From: Argentina anserina
Lineage: Eukaryota; Streptophyta; Magnoliopsida; Rosales; Rosaceae
Direction: 5' to 3'
DNA: 64,000 nucleotides
Assembly (NCBI RefSeq): GCF_933775445.1
Contig: NC_065874.1
Location: forward strand, 7,211,001 to 7,275,000
The notes below the pieces were generated by a model. It searched no databases. It saw nothing but the letters and a program-made list of their open reading frames with translations, and was not told the origin of the DNA. Position 1 is the stretch's first letter, and each line of letters opens with the position of its first letter. Below are positions 33,628 to 46,264 of this stretch, piece after piece. Made by a program: the position numbers and the translations under genes.

Positions 33628-35402
33628 ATGAGAAAACTTACTCTAGCCTCCACTCTTCTTCTTCTTTTGCTTTTCGTCCCCATCTTGGTTTCTGCAGAAT
33701 GTACTTGCAGTGATGAATCTCAAGGCCGCGACAAGGCTCAGGCTCTCAAGTTCAAGCTAGTTGCAATAAGTTCAATCCTCATGGCCAGTGCTATTGGCGT
33801 CTCTCTCCCAATGTTGGGCAAGAGAATCCCAACTTTACGTCCTGAAAATGATATTTTCTTTATGATCAAAGCCTTTGCAGCCGGTGTGATACTAGCAACC
33901 GGGTTCATACATGTCTTGCCTGATGCATTTGAGAACTTAACAAGCCCCTGCCTCAGCCAAAGGCCATGGGGTGATTTCCCATTTACCGGCTTCATTGCAA
34001 TGCTTTCGGCCATAGGTACCATGATGATCGACACCTTTGCCACTAGCTATTACAGAAGATCACATTTCAACAAAGCACTTCCTCTGAAGGATGACCAGGA
34101 AATGAATGGGGTGCATGAGGGTCATGTTCATGTGCATACTCATGCCACACATGGCCACGCCCATGGAGCAGACGCAATGGTCTTGGAGGATTCAGCATCT
34201 TCTTTCGAGCTTGTCAGGCGTCGAATAATATCACAGGTAGAATTAGTTTGCAATTTAGTTGGGAATGTTCAATTTTTTCTGTAGTACATTTAGTATATAA
34301 ATAAATACAAGCACACTGATCACTGAAATTTGGAACCTTCCTCTTCTCTGATTTAAAAAGCAGAAATATACTGACTCCATGAAACTTGAGTCTAGAACTT
34401 CTCCTCTATATGTACTTTAGCTTTCATGTATTGTACGATGATGACCAAATCTTCATTGGGAAAGAACTAAAGTCTATATATTCATTTCTCATATTGTATG
34501 TCTGTGCTAATTTCGTTTACATGGCCTTTTTGTTAGGTGCTGGAACTTGGAATTGTGGTTCATTCTGTAATCATCGGAGTATCTTTAGGTGCCTCTGAGA
34601 GTCCCAAGACAATTAGGCCTCTAGTTGCAGCCCTGACCTTCCATCAATTTTTTGAAGGCATGGGACTTGGTGGCTGCATCTGTCAGGTAGTTACATTCTC
34701 CTCCATGATAATTTATCCAATTATTATCTTAAGAAGCTGAATGTATCATCATTCTTCATATGTGATATGAAAGATTATGATGCTTGCCATTTGGCATTTA
34801 CTAACCTTAGTCTTCTTAGTTCTTACCAATGTACATAGGAATTTTTAGTGCTGAAAAGTGCAGAAATAGAGGCTCAACATATTTCAGACAATATTCGTAT
34901 GTCATGCATATCTTTGTAGGGTCCAAATATATATCATGGTATTGTAGCCACCTCACTACTGTATACAGAGTTTCACATCAGTGACACACATATCTTTTCA
35001 TTCAATCTAATCTTATGTTTGTATTTTTGTTATGTTAATATTGTGTTTATGTTCAAAACTACGTTGTTAAATGCTTATTTCTAATTGTTCGTGTAGGCTA
35101 AATTCAAGTCGAAGGCCATAGCAACTATGGTGCTTTTCTTCTCCCTCACCACACCAATTGGAATAGCTATAGGAATGGGGGTGTCAAGTTTCTACAAGGA
35201 GAATAGCAGTACTGCTCTTATTGTGGAAGGAGTATTCAACTCTGCTTCAGCAGGGATCCTCATCTACATGGCTCTAGTTGACCTTCTAGCAGCTGATTTT
35301 ATGAACCCTAGAATGCAAGGCAATCTTAGGATCCAGCTTGGGGCTAATCTATCACTTGTTCTAGGGTCTGGATGTATGTCTCTCTTGGCCAAATGGGCAT
35401 GA
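33628..35402 (+). CDS. ZIP family zinc/iron transporter, intact, 3 exons, 354 aa
   Basis: Exons 33628-34236, 34537-34686 and 35097-35402 join in frame (609+150+306 nt) through CAG|GT...AG borders. The protein starts with a signal peptide ([14 protein letters not shown]) and a Cys pair (ECTC), followed by membrane segments 1-3. A cytoplasmic loop rich in His (about residues 165-185, [16 protein letters not shown]) is the expected metal-sensing or binding loop. Segment 4 carries [12 protein letters not shown] and segment 5 [12 protein letters not shown], the paired His/Glu metal-transport signature; three more segments follow, ending LLAKWA. Length fits plant ZIP/IRT proteins (about 330-370 aa), which carry Zn2+, Fe2+ and related ions into the cytosol across the plasma or an internal membrane. 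Three decayed paralogues lie upstream (8.3, 16.5, 31.7 kb). The exact ZIP number cannot be assigned from this sequence alone. Confidence 0.95.
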
Positions 35403-35879
35403 ATGCTTAAACGCAATTAGGGCTAATCCTCATTTTGAAATCCTGTGTGGAACTTGGTATTTGCCCATTATGTCACTGCTTCAACCTAATGCTTTTGTAT
35501 GTATGAAAATGTAGCAGAGTTTATGAATGTGTCACATTATCACAATTAGTAGCTGACAAGTAAGATGGGATTGGTAGTTGGTTGACTTTAGAGTTTAGAC
35601 CAAAGTCTACAAATATCGAACCCACCAATTTGATGGTTGACTTGCTCCTCTAAAGCAAAGCTTACCCTTGATCTCACATTCTCAGTTTCTCATTATCTGA
35701 TCAAATACCAGATTCTAGTCCCCAAGCCCATTAACCTGGTGAGTTTCTCTATCACTGTCTCAATTTGACTATGTTAGCGTTCTCTGTGTTGGGATTATTG
35801 GATTGTATATATGCTTCCTATCATCTGCTGATTCTGTTGAAAAAGGACTTCCTGAAAATTGTCATTTTGCCGAAGGTTA

Positions 35880-37075
35880 GTGATGATCACTACTAATATC
35901 AATGAACTTCTACCGTTTTGTTGTGTGAAATAATTTCTCGGCTGGCTTGCTATAAATTAGTTTTTCAATGTAAGTGTGTCTCCAAGCGTTGGTGTACTCT
36001 CATCTCCGAACCTTATTTCATTGGCCGCTTTCTCCATGTCCAAATTGATAAATAAACCCCAGCAATGGCGACTCTGATAAGCATTAGAGGGGAAGAATTA
36101 CATAACAGAATGTCGTCGACCGTGTCATCCTGCATGCGGCTAAGTCAGTAGTTGAAAAGACTTGTGAGCTTCTGTGGTTTGAAAATAGAGCCAATCGTTG
36201 TAGCCACTTACAATGACTTGGTTCCGTGCTGCTCACCTCATAATAATCAAAGTAACTACAATATATGCAATCCGTACACCATGCAATCGGTGGCTCTGCC
36301 TCCCCCCACCAACTCAGTTTCCGGTGACAACAAAAGTAGTGGCAATCATCTGCGACACTCCATATTATGACCACAAGGAAGACGATGGGAAAAGGCATAT
36401 GATCCAGATTAATGCAGTCTATACAAGACTACAAGTGCAACGTTGTCTGGCTTCTTCGTTCTTATGATCAACCTACGAACTCTCGTCTCGAAATCAAGGT
36501 GGAGATCTTCTCTACCGAGACTGGTAAATGGCGTGAATCAGTTGTAATTTCCCCTAGATCTTGGTATTCTACCTATAGCAGTATTGCTCAAAATGGAGTG
36601 TTGTATCACTTGTGCCAACTAAGTGAATCAACAGTTCTCAGACCTGTCTTGCTGGGTTGGATCCTTTCATGATAATGAACATAATCACGGACAGTACTTA
36701 TGGCGATGGTCTTGATCAATATAAATGTTGTCACGTAGAAATGGATACAACCGTGGTAGGCGGCTTCAGCGGAGATTACTGTGTTGTGAGTGAAAGGTCT
36801 CTGCGGGTTTCCTACTTTGACTGGGATATATTTGGGACTTGAAAGAAGAAGAAGAAGAAGAAGAAGAAGAAGATCATGCTAGAAAACTGTGCTATGCACA
36901 CAGGGGTGTAGTGTATCTACTAGACCGAGATATAGCTCCAGACGAGTCATCAGTATCAGTGTTTGAGCTCATAGCTATTGATCCAAATAATGATGATATA
37001 CTGTATATAAATATCAACGCAGACCTTGTGATGGGCAATATTCAAACGAAAGAGTGGTCAGCGCTAGTTAGATAG
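35880..37075 (+). pseudogene. F-box protein pseudogene
   Basis: F-box remnant CKCVSKRWCTLISEP at about 35963-36010 (the usual FxCKxVSKxW...I pattern), then F-box-associated domain pieces: NPYTMQSVALPPPT (~36268), YKCNVVWLLRSYD (~36430), LEIKVEIFSTETGKWRES (~36487) and a last block ending IQTKEWSALVR at 37075. These blocks lie in different frames, with stops between them, and no start codon is convincing. A GAA microsatellite (36845-36872) lies in the last part and would encode poly-Glu. F-box proteins choose substrates for SCF ubiquitin ligases; this copy is dead. Confidence 0.83.
36845..36872 (+). repeat. (GAA)n microsatellite
   Basis: About nine GAA/AGA triplets inside the F-box relic. Confidence 0.9.
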
Positions 37076-37440
37076 AGTCCAGTCATCGAGGCTCACTTCT
37101 TCCAGACTTCCAGTTAGAGCTCCCATTGTGACCTACACCAATTCCTAAACTACGGCAGCATGGCAGTGCCGCAGGAACTAGCAACAATTAAAGTATACAT
37201 ACTATCTAACTAAACTATCTATCATCAAATTTTATTATTGATAATATAGGAGGAATTTATGTATTGAGCATTCTTTTACAGCGGTGGTTATTGTATAGAT
37301 TGCTTGAACTGAATTTGTTCAACACTGAAATAGAAGCTAGGCGGGACTAGGCGGATGTGAAAAGGGAGCTAGGCAGGACTATGCACACCCGTCCTAGACG
37401 GATACTAGGCGGGCTTGAATTTCACATAGTATTGGGCCTG
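37076..37440. other. Gap with short repeated motif
   Basis: At 37335-37425 a GCTAGGCGGGACTAGGCGG motif recurs in degenerate form in both orientations (GACTAGGCGG, CCTAGACGG), like the end of a small DNA transposon. No gene is visible. Confidence 0.4.
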
Positions 37441-37715
37441 GTCAGTATAAGATCTGATGGTGAGCCCAAATGCTAAAATCCTCTCCCTTGTGTATTTGCT
37501 CTCTCAACCAGAAAGAACAGAGAAATAAACACAAGCGAAGTTTTTGCTTCTGAACAGAAAGAAGCTTTGCTTCTCCACAGCTATAGCTTCTTGTGTGGAG
37601 TAAAGCAATTTCTGGGTGCAAAAGAGGGATTGAATTTTAGAACAGAGCAGCTCAACATTGAGAATTCGAGTAATTTCTAGGCGACTCAATCTCCGGATCC
37701 AGCACTCTCGCCTGG
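37441..37715 (+). promoter_or_regulatory. Probable 5' leader exon of VMA21
   Basis: No coding frame is shared with the downstream gene, but a good donor (GG|GTATGC at 37716) faces an acceptor (TTTACAG at 38280) 13 bp before the VMA21 start codon. This suggests a leader intron. The upstream end of the transcript is not defined. Confidence 0.45.
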
Positions 37716-38293
37716 GTATGCTTTCTTTTCAGTCCATTATTTTCTTCTTGACTGTGCCCACCAAGTGTTCGATTATATGTTCTGAGAGTTTAGGTCATTC
37801 TGGGTCACTTTTATACTATGCCCCTGGGTTCAAGGACGGTTTAATTTTGAATTTTAGTGTCAAATGGTCACTGGGTTTGCTTGTTGATCGGTTGTATTGG
37901 GAAAGTTTTCGTCTTTACATGAATATAAATTGATTTGAGCTACTTTGCAGAACCTAGTAAAACCCTGCAGCTTATAGTTCACTTCAGCATTGCATAGAAG
38001 TATTTTTAATTGCACTTTTACTTATGTACACAGTACACCAATGTTTGTTCTTCCTGTTTATAGGTATTTGATATGATTATTTGTTTCTACTTTTGAGTTC
38101 AAATGAGTAGATATGTTAGAAGTATGATCACTAAGCACAAAGATTGTTACTTTATCATCTTTAGGTAGAGATAAAGGAACTAATTTGGAGTTTCAGTTGT
38201 TCATATGTTAATATGTTTAACATATGTTAACATCTTGATCTGTTAATATGTTAGTCTTAAATTTTTTGTTTACTTTACAGATTGGAGATAAAA

Positions 38294-39484
38294 ATGGACG
38301 GAGTAATAACAAAGTTTGTTACTGCATCATTGTTTATGTGGATAGTTCCTGTTGCAATATTGTATGGCTATAACAACAATTTGATTCCTGGTAAGACTAT
38401 TGTGTCCAGTACTGCTGCCTTTTGTTATCTTCAGTTGTCATATGATGATATCGAATTGGTTATTGGAAACTAGTAGTGCTTTTATTTGTCTGGCATTCAC
38501 TGGTACAAAACTTAAAGTAGCTGTGATGAGAGGATTTTCCTTATCTCTATCAAATCTTTCGGATCTTGCTTCCAACTAATGTTACCTCCTCCTCTAAGTT
38601 CTTGTAAATAGTTGTAACACACACAGTATTAACCTTTTCGTATAGTGGATCTGTTTAATGGCATCACTTGTCACACGTGTAGATTTCCACGTACAGGTGA
38701 ATAATGCATCACAGGTTCTCTGAAGATATTATTTGTGACTTATTCTTGACTAAATGAAAAAAGTGTTTTCCATATAATTTAATCTTCTTGTGGTTTGGCC
38801 CTTAGGCTGGAGACTATTGAGACCAAGTTAAATGATATTTAGAAGTAAAAGCACAATTCAGTAAGGTGAGAAGACACATTGGTCACGAGGCATGCCTCCT
38901 ATTGAAAAAACTGCTCCAATAATATTCGAGAAAGTCATTCATGTCTGATCTCAGTTATCTAATAATCATGAAGAAAATTGCTAGCTGTAATTTCTTTTTA
39001 TTGGTGCAAGCTATTGTTGCCAATTGTTCAGAGATCTGTTCTCATGATGATTTAGACCGTATTAATAATCAGTTGTTATGGCAAGACTGGTGTAAGTGTA
39101 GACAAGTGGTCTTGTAGTGGCTACATGATTCAAATTATAACTTATCTGCATTTGTTTATCTATTTTGTATGTATTTACTTTGCCTGATCTTGTTTTGTAT
39201 GATATTTTAAGACTTATATATCTGGATTTCATATCCGTTATCTGATTGGTTCATTCAAAACAGGTTCAAGCGACTTGTCTCCCCATACTCTTACACTGTT
39301 GAGCGGATTCCTTGCTGTTGTTTCTGTCAATATAGTTATTGCATTCTACATATATATGGCGATGAAGGAACCTTCCGATAAACATGAGCCTGATCCTGCG
39401 TTTCTTGCTGAAGCTAAAGCTAGCATAAACCAGCCTACAGCTGACACTGGCAGCTCTTCCCAATCCTCCAAGAAAGAAGAGTAA
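38294..39484 (+). CDS. VMA21: VMA21-like V-ATPase assembly factor, 105 aa
   Basis: Coding exons 38294-38390 and 39264-39484 join as CCTG|GTAAG...ACAG|GTTCAA, giving 105 aa. Two membrane segments (about 8-26 and 41-65) flank a short loop; the second contains LLSGFLAVVSVNIVIAFYIY, followed by the hallmark MKEP and DKHEPDP. The C-terminus ends KKEE, a KKxx di-lysine ER-retrieval signal, as in yeast Vma21p. In yeast Vma21 is an ER chaperone for assembly of the membrane (Vo) sector of the vacuolar H+-ATPase; I infer the same role here. An untranslated leader exon probably ends at about 37715 (CTGG|GTATGC), with a 565-bp intron ending TTTACAG at 38280. Confidence 0.92.
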
Positions 39485-40221
39485 TATGCGGGTTCACCAT
39501 AAAGATTCGAAAAGGAGCAGAAATTTGGGAAGCATGGTACAGATTAGATTTGGATCAAGAGTATTTTCAAATGTGTTGGTTCCCATTCTGTCATATTCTG
39601 TTATACGTAAGATATGATATCGACATGAGAACCCTCTTTGTAGAAGTGAATTCAGTTGCTAAAACTCGATGCCAAGTCTTCACCTAGTTTTGAACTAAAT
39701 GCTAATGCTGGAGGACTTGCACTTCCTCTTAAACTATCGCTTTTTTGAGTTCTGACATTTTTGATTGCAGAATGATAGTAATATGATTGATCAAGCTCCA
39801 GCACTTATCACCTCACAGGCCAAGTTAGTCCTATAAACTGTATGCCACAATATTCTATTTATCTACACATCCATCACATCTGTAGTCAGACATATATGCG
39901 AACAATCTCCAGAGCAGCGGAAGGCCGAATCATAATTGTAACTCGGAGTTTGTCAGATTAATGTTCTCTGGAAAACCATAGCACCAAGCCACCAACTAAA
40001 GACGTGTTCAAAGACGTGTTCGAGATCATAAAACATAAACTGATGAACATGAAATCTGAGTTGATTAGGAAAGTTGGCAACCTTGTGTCTAATGACCCGA
40101 GTATCTGTCGGGTCGGTTGGCTAGTTGGGCTTTCAACCAGGTTAAAACAGTAACAAAAGCCCTGACCTCAATGGGTGAGTAAAACTAGGTTTACTGTGGG
40201 TAAAAAAAAAGCTATGTACAC
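39485..40221. other. VMA21 3' region and SUF4 promoter
   Basis: About 740 bp between the VMA21 stop and the SUF4 TATA-like motif. No other gene was seen. Confidence 0.55.
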
Positions 40222-40228
40222 TATAAAA
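40222..40228 (+). promoter_or_regulatory. Probable SUF4 TATA box
   Basis: TATAAAA lies about 140 bp upstream of the SUF4 start codon. Confidence 0.5.
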
Positions 40229-40366
40229 TGAAAAACAAAACAAACCACAGATCCCATTCTCTTCTATTCCAGAAAGAAAACCCCCAGAAAACCCCAAAAG
40301 CGCATGGGAGCTCCATAGAGCGCGAAACAACAAGAAGAACCAGAGAGAGAGAAGTCGAGGGGCAGA

Positions 40367-43300
40367 ATGGGAAAGAAGAAGAAGAGGGTGGCGTCGAAGG
40401 TGTGGTGCTACTACTGCGATAGGGAATTCGACGACGAGAAGATATTGGTGCAGCACCAGAAAGCTAAGCACTTCAAGTGCCACGTCTGCCACAAGAAGCT
40501 CTCTACTGCCGGCGGTATGGCCATTCATGTTCTCCAGGTCCACAAAGAGAACGTCACCAAGTAATTACTCTCCTCCTCCTTCTCTGTTATCTCTCTGAAC
40601 CCTAATTTTGACTTTGTTGCCTTGATAAACTATTGGGTTTGTTGGGGTTGATGTGAACAAAATATGATCTTTATTAGTTCTGTGTTGTTGGTATTCGAAT
40701 TTAAAAACACCCATTAAACAAAAATTGGAGCTTGGTTAGTTTTTGTGATTTTTGTAATGGGTTTTTGGGTTATATTTTTAATTTTTTTCTCTATGATTGT
40801 ATCGGATTAGCTGAGTTGGATGAAAGCTTGGTGGTCAGTGGAGTTAATAGGCTGCTAAGTTATGTTAAGTTTCTGGGAAGATTTCAGTTTGATTGTATGT
40901 TCACTTTGGTGGCTTGATGCTTGGATTTTATGGCTAGTGAGATTCACAGCTTACATAGATTGTGAAAGTCATTCCTTATGTCTTGTATAGTAAATCTTAT
41001 ATTAGGTCAGAGTGTATTCCTAAAACTTAGATTATCAAAATCATTCAATCCATGCTTCTAAGATATTCCCATGGCTCAGTTTTGAAGCACTAGAACCAAA
41101 AAATGCTGTGAAACGGTGATATTAACTGGAGAAAAGCATTCCTTATACAGTCAATTTCCAGTAACGTCACAAGCTTGGGCAGGCCACTTTGCAGTTTTCT
41201 GTCACACTGTTTGTGTTTAAACCATTTGCACTGTGTCTTTCTTTTGTAGTGTTTGTTATGGTTTGATGACTGTTATAACACATATATAATGCTTTCCTTC
41301 AAAATAAATCCTTAGCATTGGTTTTGGTCTTTCTGTTTGTTTGGTTTACTTTACTGATACTCTCTCTGTCATAAACTTTATTTTACAGGGTTCCAAATGC
41401 AAAGGCTGGGAGGGAATCAACGGATATTGAAATTTATGGGATGCAAGGAATCCCACCTGACGTCTTGGCAGCACACTATGGTGAAGAAGGTAAAGGATCT
41501 ATACAAGTAGTTTTTCTTGACTTTCAAATATCTTTGCAGGTTTTTCATTTGAGTGAAGGTCCATTTGTCACAGGCCTATACGTTTGCACTGTTTGTTCCT
41601 TGTTTTTCACTTTTTGGGGTAATTTCTCAAAATCGTGGTTTTCTTTGCAGAAGACGACGCCCCATCAAAAATGGCTAAAGTTGAAATCCCAGCAACTCAG
41701 GTTGTTGGGGGAGTGGTGCCAGGTTCATTGGGGGCATATCCTCCTCAACCACCTTATGGAATGCGGCCAATGTATGTTTTACTTCATTTCTTCAAATATT
41801 TTTATATTTGGCAAACAGTAGATCAGCATTGATGTCCTGCAGTAGAATACATGATTTTTGTGTTTAGACTAAAAAACAACTCACATGCTTATGTTTTTGT
41901 TGTTGCATCAGGTACAATCCATCTGTCTCATTGCCTCATAACGGTTGGCAAGTTGCACCTCGTCCCCAGCCATGGTACCCACAGCCTCCAGCAGTCTCAG
42001 TTCCTCCACCTTCTGGATTGGGTTATACACAACAGCCATTGTTTCCTGTGCAGCCACCTCTATCATCAACAACAACACCGGGACTTCAATCTTCACATGT
42101 AACTCCTCCTGGACTGCCTGCATCAATGCATCCCGTTCCTGTATCACAACCCCTGTTTCCTGTTGTTGGTGTCAATAATTTGCCACCTCAAAGCTCTCCA
42201 TTTTCTGCTCCCATGCTTTCTACACATATTCCATCAAACCCTCTAGGCTCGATGGATGCACATCAAGGCGCTAGACCTTCCATTCCAAATAGTTACCACA
42301 CTTCAAATATTCCAGGTTTGATTTCTTTCGGTTGTAGTGTTGCTACAGTGATTTGAATCTGGTTATGCCTACATGAATTGTTGTTTTCTTTTTTCTATTA
42401 TCTTCATTTGGAATATGTCAACCTTTTCACAATCTAAAATCTAAGGAATAAAGGGTTTTGGTGTTGGTAAGCATGAATGTTAAGCAAGAACATTGTTGTA
42501 TGTAAGTATTAGGTGCTTATATAATCTGGGTAGTTTGAGTACGTACTGGCACAGTAATATGGTACTTTTGTCACATGTGTGAGTGTCCTTGTGTGCGGGA
42601 TAGGGGTGCTGAGTCGGTTTTAGGAGTGTAAAGTGTAAAGTCTCAGAAGGATTCTGATATCTTTATTTATTTTATGATTTGACATTTTTTTATTGAGTCA
42701 CTTAAAAATTATTGATACAGAATCCCCAGGTACTAAATAGGATTCTTTAAAAAAATTCAAGTTAGTAAGTTATTCAATAGTTTCTTTGCCTGCATGACAA
42801 TGGTGTAATGACAGTGTCTTCTAGTCATAGGATTTGGTGTTCTTGCTTTCAGTTCGACGTTCCCTTCTTTAGGACAAAATAGATGCTTCCGATCTCTTGG
42901 TTGTTACTTTTTGTGACTGCTTCAGAGTTCTGTTTTGCCAAATCAATGATTTTTGGATATTCTTGAATGGTTAGTTTGCACATTGTAGGCTAGAGTATAG
43001 TTTATATCTTACATAGTCAATCTGTTAATTCCCCATTATGCACCCACTCAGTCACGTAGCTTATTGACAAATCAAAATAAGGCTGCAAGATAATCTTTCC
43101 ATGTGGAATATCCCTTGGAATGGTTCCCTGTAATCTATCAAAAATGTAGTTCTTCCATTAGTCATTGAATTATTGTTCCTTTCTTGGTTGTGGGTTCTGT
43201 CAATTTGACATGCTCTATGCATCATGGTTGCTACAGGTGGGAACTTAAATAACTCACACTCTTACGCATCTGGTCCAAATACTGGTGGCCCATCAATCGG

Positions 43301-44236
43301 ACCACCCCCTGTAATAGCAAACAAAGCTCCCCAGCCAGCCACTAATGAAGTGTATTTAGTTTGGGATGATGAGGCTATGTCCATGGTGAGTTGTTTCTTA
43401 TTTTGTATATTTTTGCTCAATTTTCATCCAGGTTAGTGTTGTTGCTGACTTGCCTAATTTGGTCTTCTTGCAGGAGGAAAGAAGAATGTCTTTACCGAAG
43501 TATCAGGTGCATGATGAAACTACCCAGGTAAGTCATACTACCTCTTTAACTTTTATGGAGTTGGATTTCTCTAACCAGATGGGTAGGCTTTATTCAGCTT
43601 TACAAATTTGTTTGTTTACCAATTCCTTCCTGATTATAAATGTATTTTCTTTGAGTTCGATCTTTAAAATTTGAAAAGAAGAAACATGTGAACTTTTAAG
43701 CAACAATTTCTGCTATTGGTTGTTTGTTTAAACTGCCATGCTCCGGTTGCACGCAACTGCATCAAAAATTTCAAGTAGGTATTTACTTTTGTGTTATAGT
43801 TAGTAATTACTATTTTGACAAGCTTGCTGCAATGGACTCAAGGGTGCTCCAACCTTTGCATCATACTCAGTTAAGTGCGTAATGTATGTATTTGCTCATT
43901 GTCTGTTGTTAGTCATTCTCCCTGCTCTATCTTGAGTTGTGGGAGTTTGAATCAAACAAGATGAATCGCAACATAACTTTGCTTAATTGTAGCACCATCA
44001 CTTTAATTTATCATTGCACAGTGAATTCGGACTTGGCCCAGGTCAGCTTCTTTCATAAAGTTTGACATCTATTGGATAGGACAAAATCTTAGTATCTAGC
44101 TTGCCCAAGTTGATTGCATCCATTGTTCTTCTCTGATGATCGTTACTATTGCTTTTGTGTTCAGATGAGCTCAATCGACGCAGCCATAGACAGAAGGATT
44201 TTGGAGAGCAGGCTTGCTGGTCGAATGGCAATTTAG
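40367..44236 (+). CDS. SUF4: SUF4: C2H2 zinc-finger regulator of flowering time (BuGZ/ZNF207-like), 364 aa
   Basis: Seven exons join in frame: 40367-40560, 41389-41489, 41651-41771, 41912-42315, 43237-43385, 43474-43527 and 44165-44236. The N-terminus MGKKKKR is followed by two C2H2 fingers: [20 protein letters not shown] (residues about 13-32) and [14 protein letters not shown]...H. Then come [17 protein letters not shown], a long Pro/Gln/Ser-rich middle encoded by exons 3-4, and the conserved C-terminus [18 protein letters not shown] and [19 protein letters not shown]. All these blocks are diagnostic of Arabidopsis SUPPRESSOR OF FRIGIDA 4, which binds the FLC promoter with FRIGIDA and delays flowering. 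The animal relative BuGZ/ZNF207 acts at spindle and kinetochore, so a second role is possible. The gene appears intact. A target comparable to FLC cannot be judged here. Confidence 0.96.
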
Positions 44237-44895
44237 ATCAATTGGCTGTTGGAATCTGGTGCTGAGAGAGATCACTGAGTTTATATGAATTCCAAGATAG
44301 GCTTCCCTGATTCGACTTACAAATGACCATCATATAAGTTTCTATTCTATTCTTTGCCAGAATATGGGTTAGGGGCAATTTTTTTAAGTTATCATTCTTT
44401 TCCTTTTCTCCCTTTTGGCTCCTATGGATTTTGTTGTAACTTGTAAGCCTTGTAGATTAGGTTTAAATACAAGGATGACATTTTATATATCTTTAGCTCT
44501 TTGATTACTCTATCCCCAGTTTGTTATTTGCTCAAACGCTGAGACGTTATATCAGTGACTAGTTGGAGTTACATTTTGAACAATCATTGTGTATCACTAT
44601 AATGTATTCTGTCCCATACTGCACTGAGAAAGGTTAACCCTACTCAGTCTCCCACTCATCTCATCAGAGCTTCACACTGTCTTACATTCTCCTCGTCAGC
44701 AGGTTCCACGAATCTCGTGTTAGTAACTCGAACTCTTCACCTCCATAATATCTGAGACTTACCGGTACAAACTATTTACAGCTTATGTTTTTGAGCTAAG
44801 TTATGCTCGGATTGAGGGTTAAAATCTGTACCACCGATAGTACCTTTGCCAAAATGTGACCTAATGTATAAGAGATTTGGCCAAAGAAATTGAGA
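44237..44895. other. SUF4 3' region
   Basis: 3' untranslated region and flank. No gene was recognised. Confidence 0.5.
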
Positions 44896-45839
44896 AAATT
44901 TGAGAAATAACCATATTTTAGTCACTAAATTGATTTTTTTTAGCCTTCTTTTTCTTATTTGTTGAAAACTAACCAAAATAAGAGATTGAGACCACGATAC
45001 CCTTCCTCTCTTTTCTAATATTTTTCTTCATTTTCCGTCCTCTCTTTAGATAATAATTGATTCCTTATTTGATGAAGCTTCATGCCAATACATTGTTTTT
45101 TTTTCCACCAATTCTTAGGGTTAGATCCATCATTTATGGACAAACCCTAGCTACACAACCTAAAAGTTCCTTCCCACCACTCCAGAACTCGGAATAGCTA
45201 CCCGTTACCTATAGAGGTAACGTATTAGAACCAAGGTTAAAGTTCATCTCTGGAAATTAAACTGAACCACACAAACTTCCCCAAAAAAGAGTACATTTTC
45301 TAGGCTATTAAATCGACCAGGAAACTATATATATATATCCAAGGAACTCAAGAGGGGAGTGTTATTTAAATTTATAGTAGCAATCTTATTCTCACAAAAT
45401 CAGATGCCGCCCTAGCAAAGTTCCATTTACCCATAATATGATGACAAGATAACTATGAATGCATGGTACAATAATTCTTGACGAACCCCAAAATCTTCAA
45501 AACATAATATAAAAAATTGCAAGCATAGATCATTATCTGACCACTACATTACAATACGATATCGTAAAAGAAAATGAGATGTTATGATGTACATATATAT
45601 ACCTTCAATAACCAATAAATCGGAAGGCATATCGATCAAATGATGTAGTCATGATGCAGTAGTAGCTAGTATCGCAAATGTAGAAGGAATTAAGGATGGA
45701 AAAGAAATAGAAAAGTGAATATCCTATTTTAAGGGTAATAATGACATTTTATTTTATCATATGGTTATTTTTCAACTATTTTCCATAACATAGTTAAAAA
45801 TCAATTTAGTGACTAAAATATGGCTATTTTTCAAAATTT
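44896..45839. repeat. MITE-like element with ~40-bp inverted ends
   Basis: AAATTTGAGAAATAACCATATTTTAGTCACTAAATTGATTTTT-type sequence at 44896-44937 recurs inverted at 45796-45839 (AAAAATCAATTTAGTGACTA and onward), with few mismatches. The ~860-bp interior is AT-rich and non-coding. No clear target duplication was found. It sits between SUF4 and ERG. Confidence 0.75.
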
Positions 45840-46264
45840 ATCAAATAAATTACCAGAAAACATGTACGTGTTCATGTTCATGTAGTCAGTCTTCTACCAA
45901 AGTTTTTATCATTCGTCACATTAGTTTCTCCGATTAACATTATAGGTTATTTCACAAATAAATTTCCGTCGATTTATATATTCACTTATTTATCTTCTGA
46001 ATATTTTTATTTTTGTAAATTCGTCAATAACGGGTTTGGGGGATTTCGAAACACTCTCTAAAGAAACATTTTGCGTTATGCTATCATTTTTTCTTAAATT
46101 AGAGTATAGATTAAATTCTCTATTGAATTCTCTGATTACTTTTTGTGTATGATAACTCGCTGATAAAATGAAATATTTTTGCCAAAAAGTATAAATTGCC
46201 AATATGTAGGGGTTTAACTCTAAAGTCTTAAACCCTCCATGCCCATTCTGCAGCATCTCTAAAA
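45840..46264. other. ERG upstream region
   Basis: AT-rich. It should contain the ERG promoter; no distinct TATA box is convincing. Confidence 0.45.
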
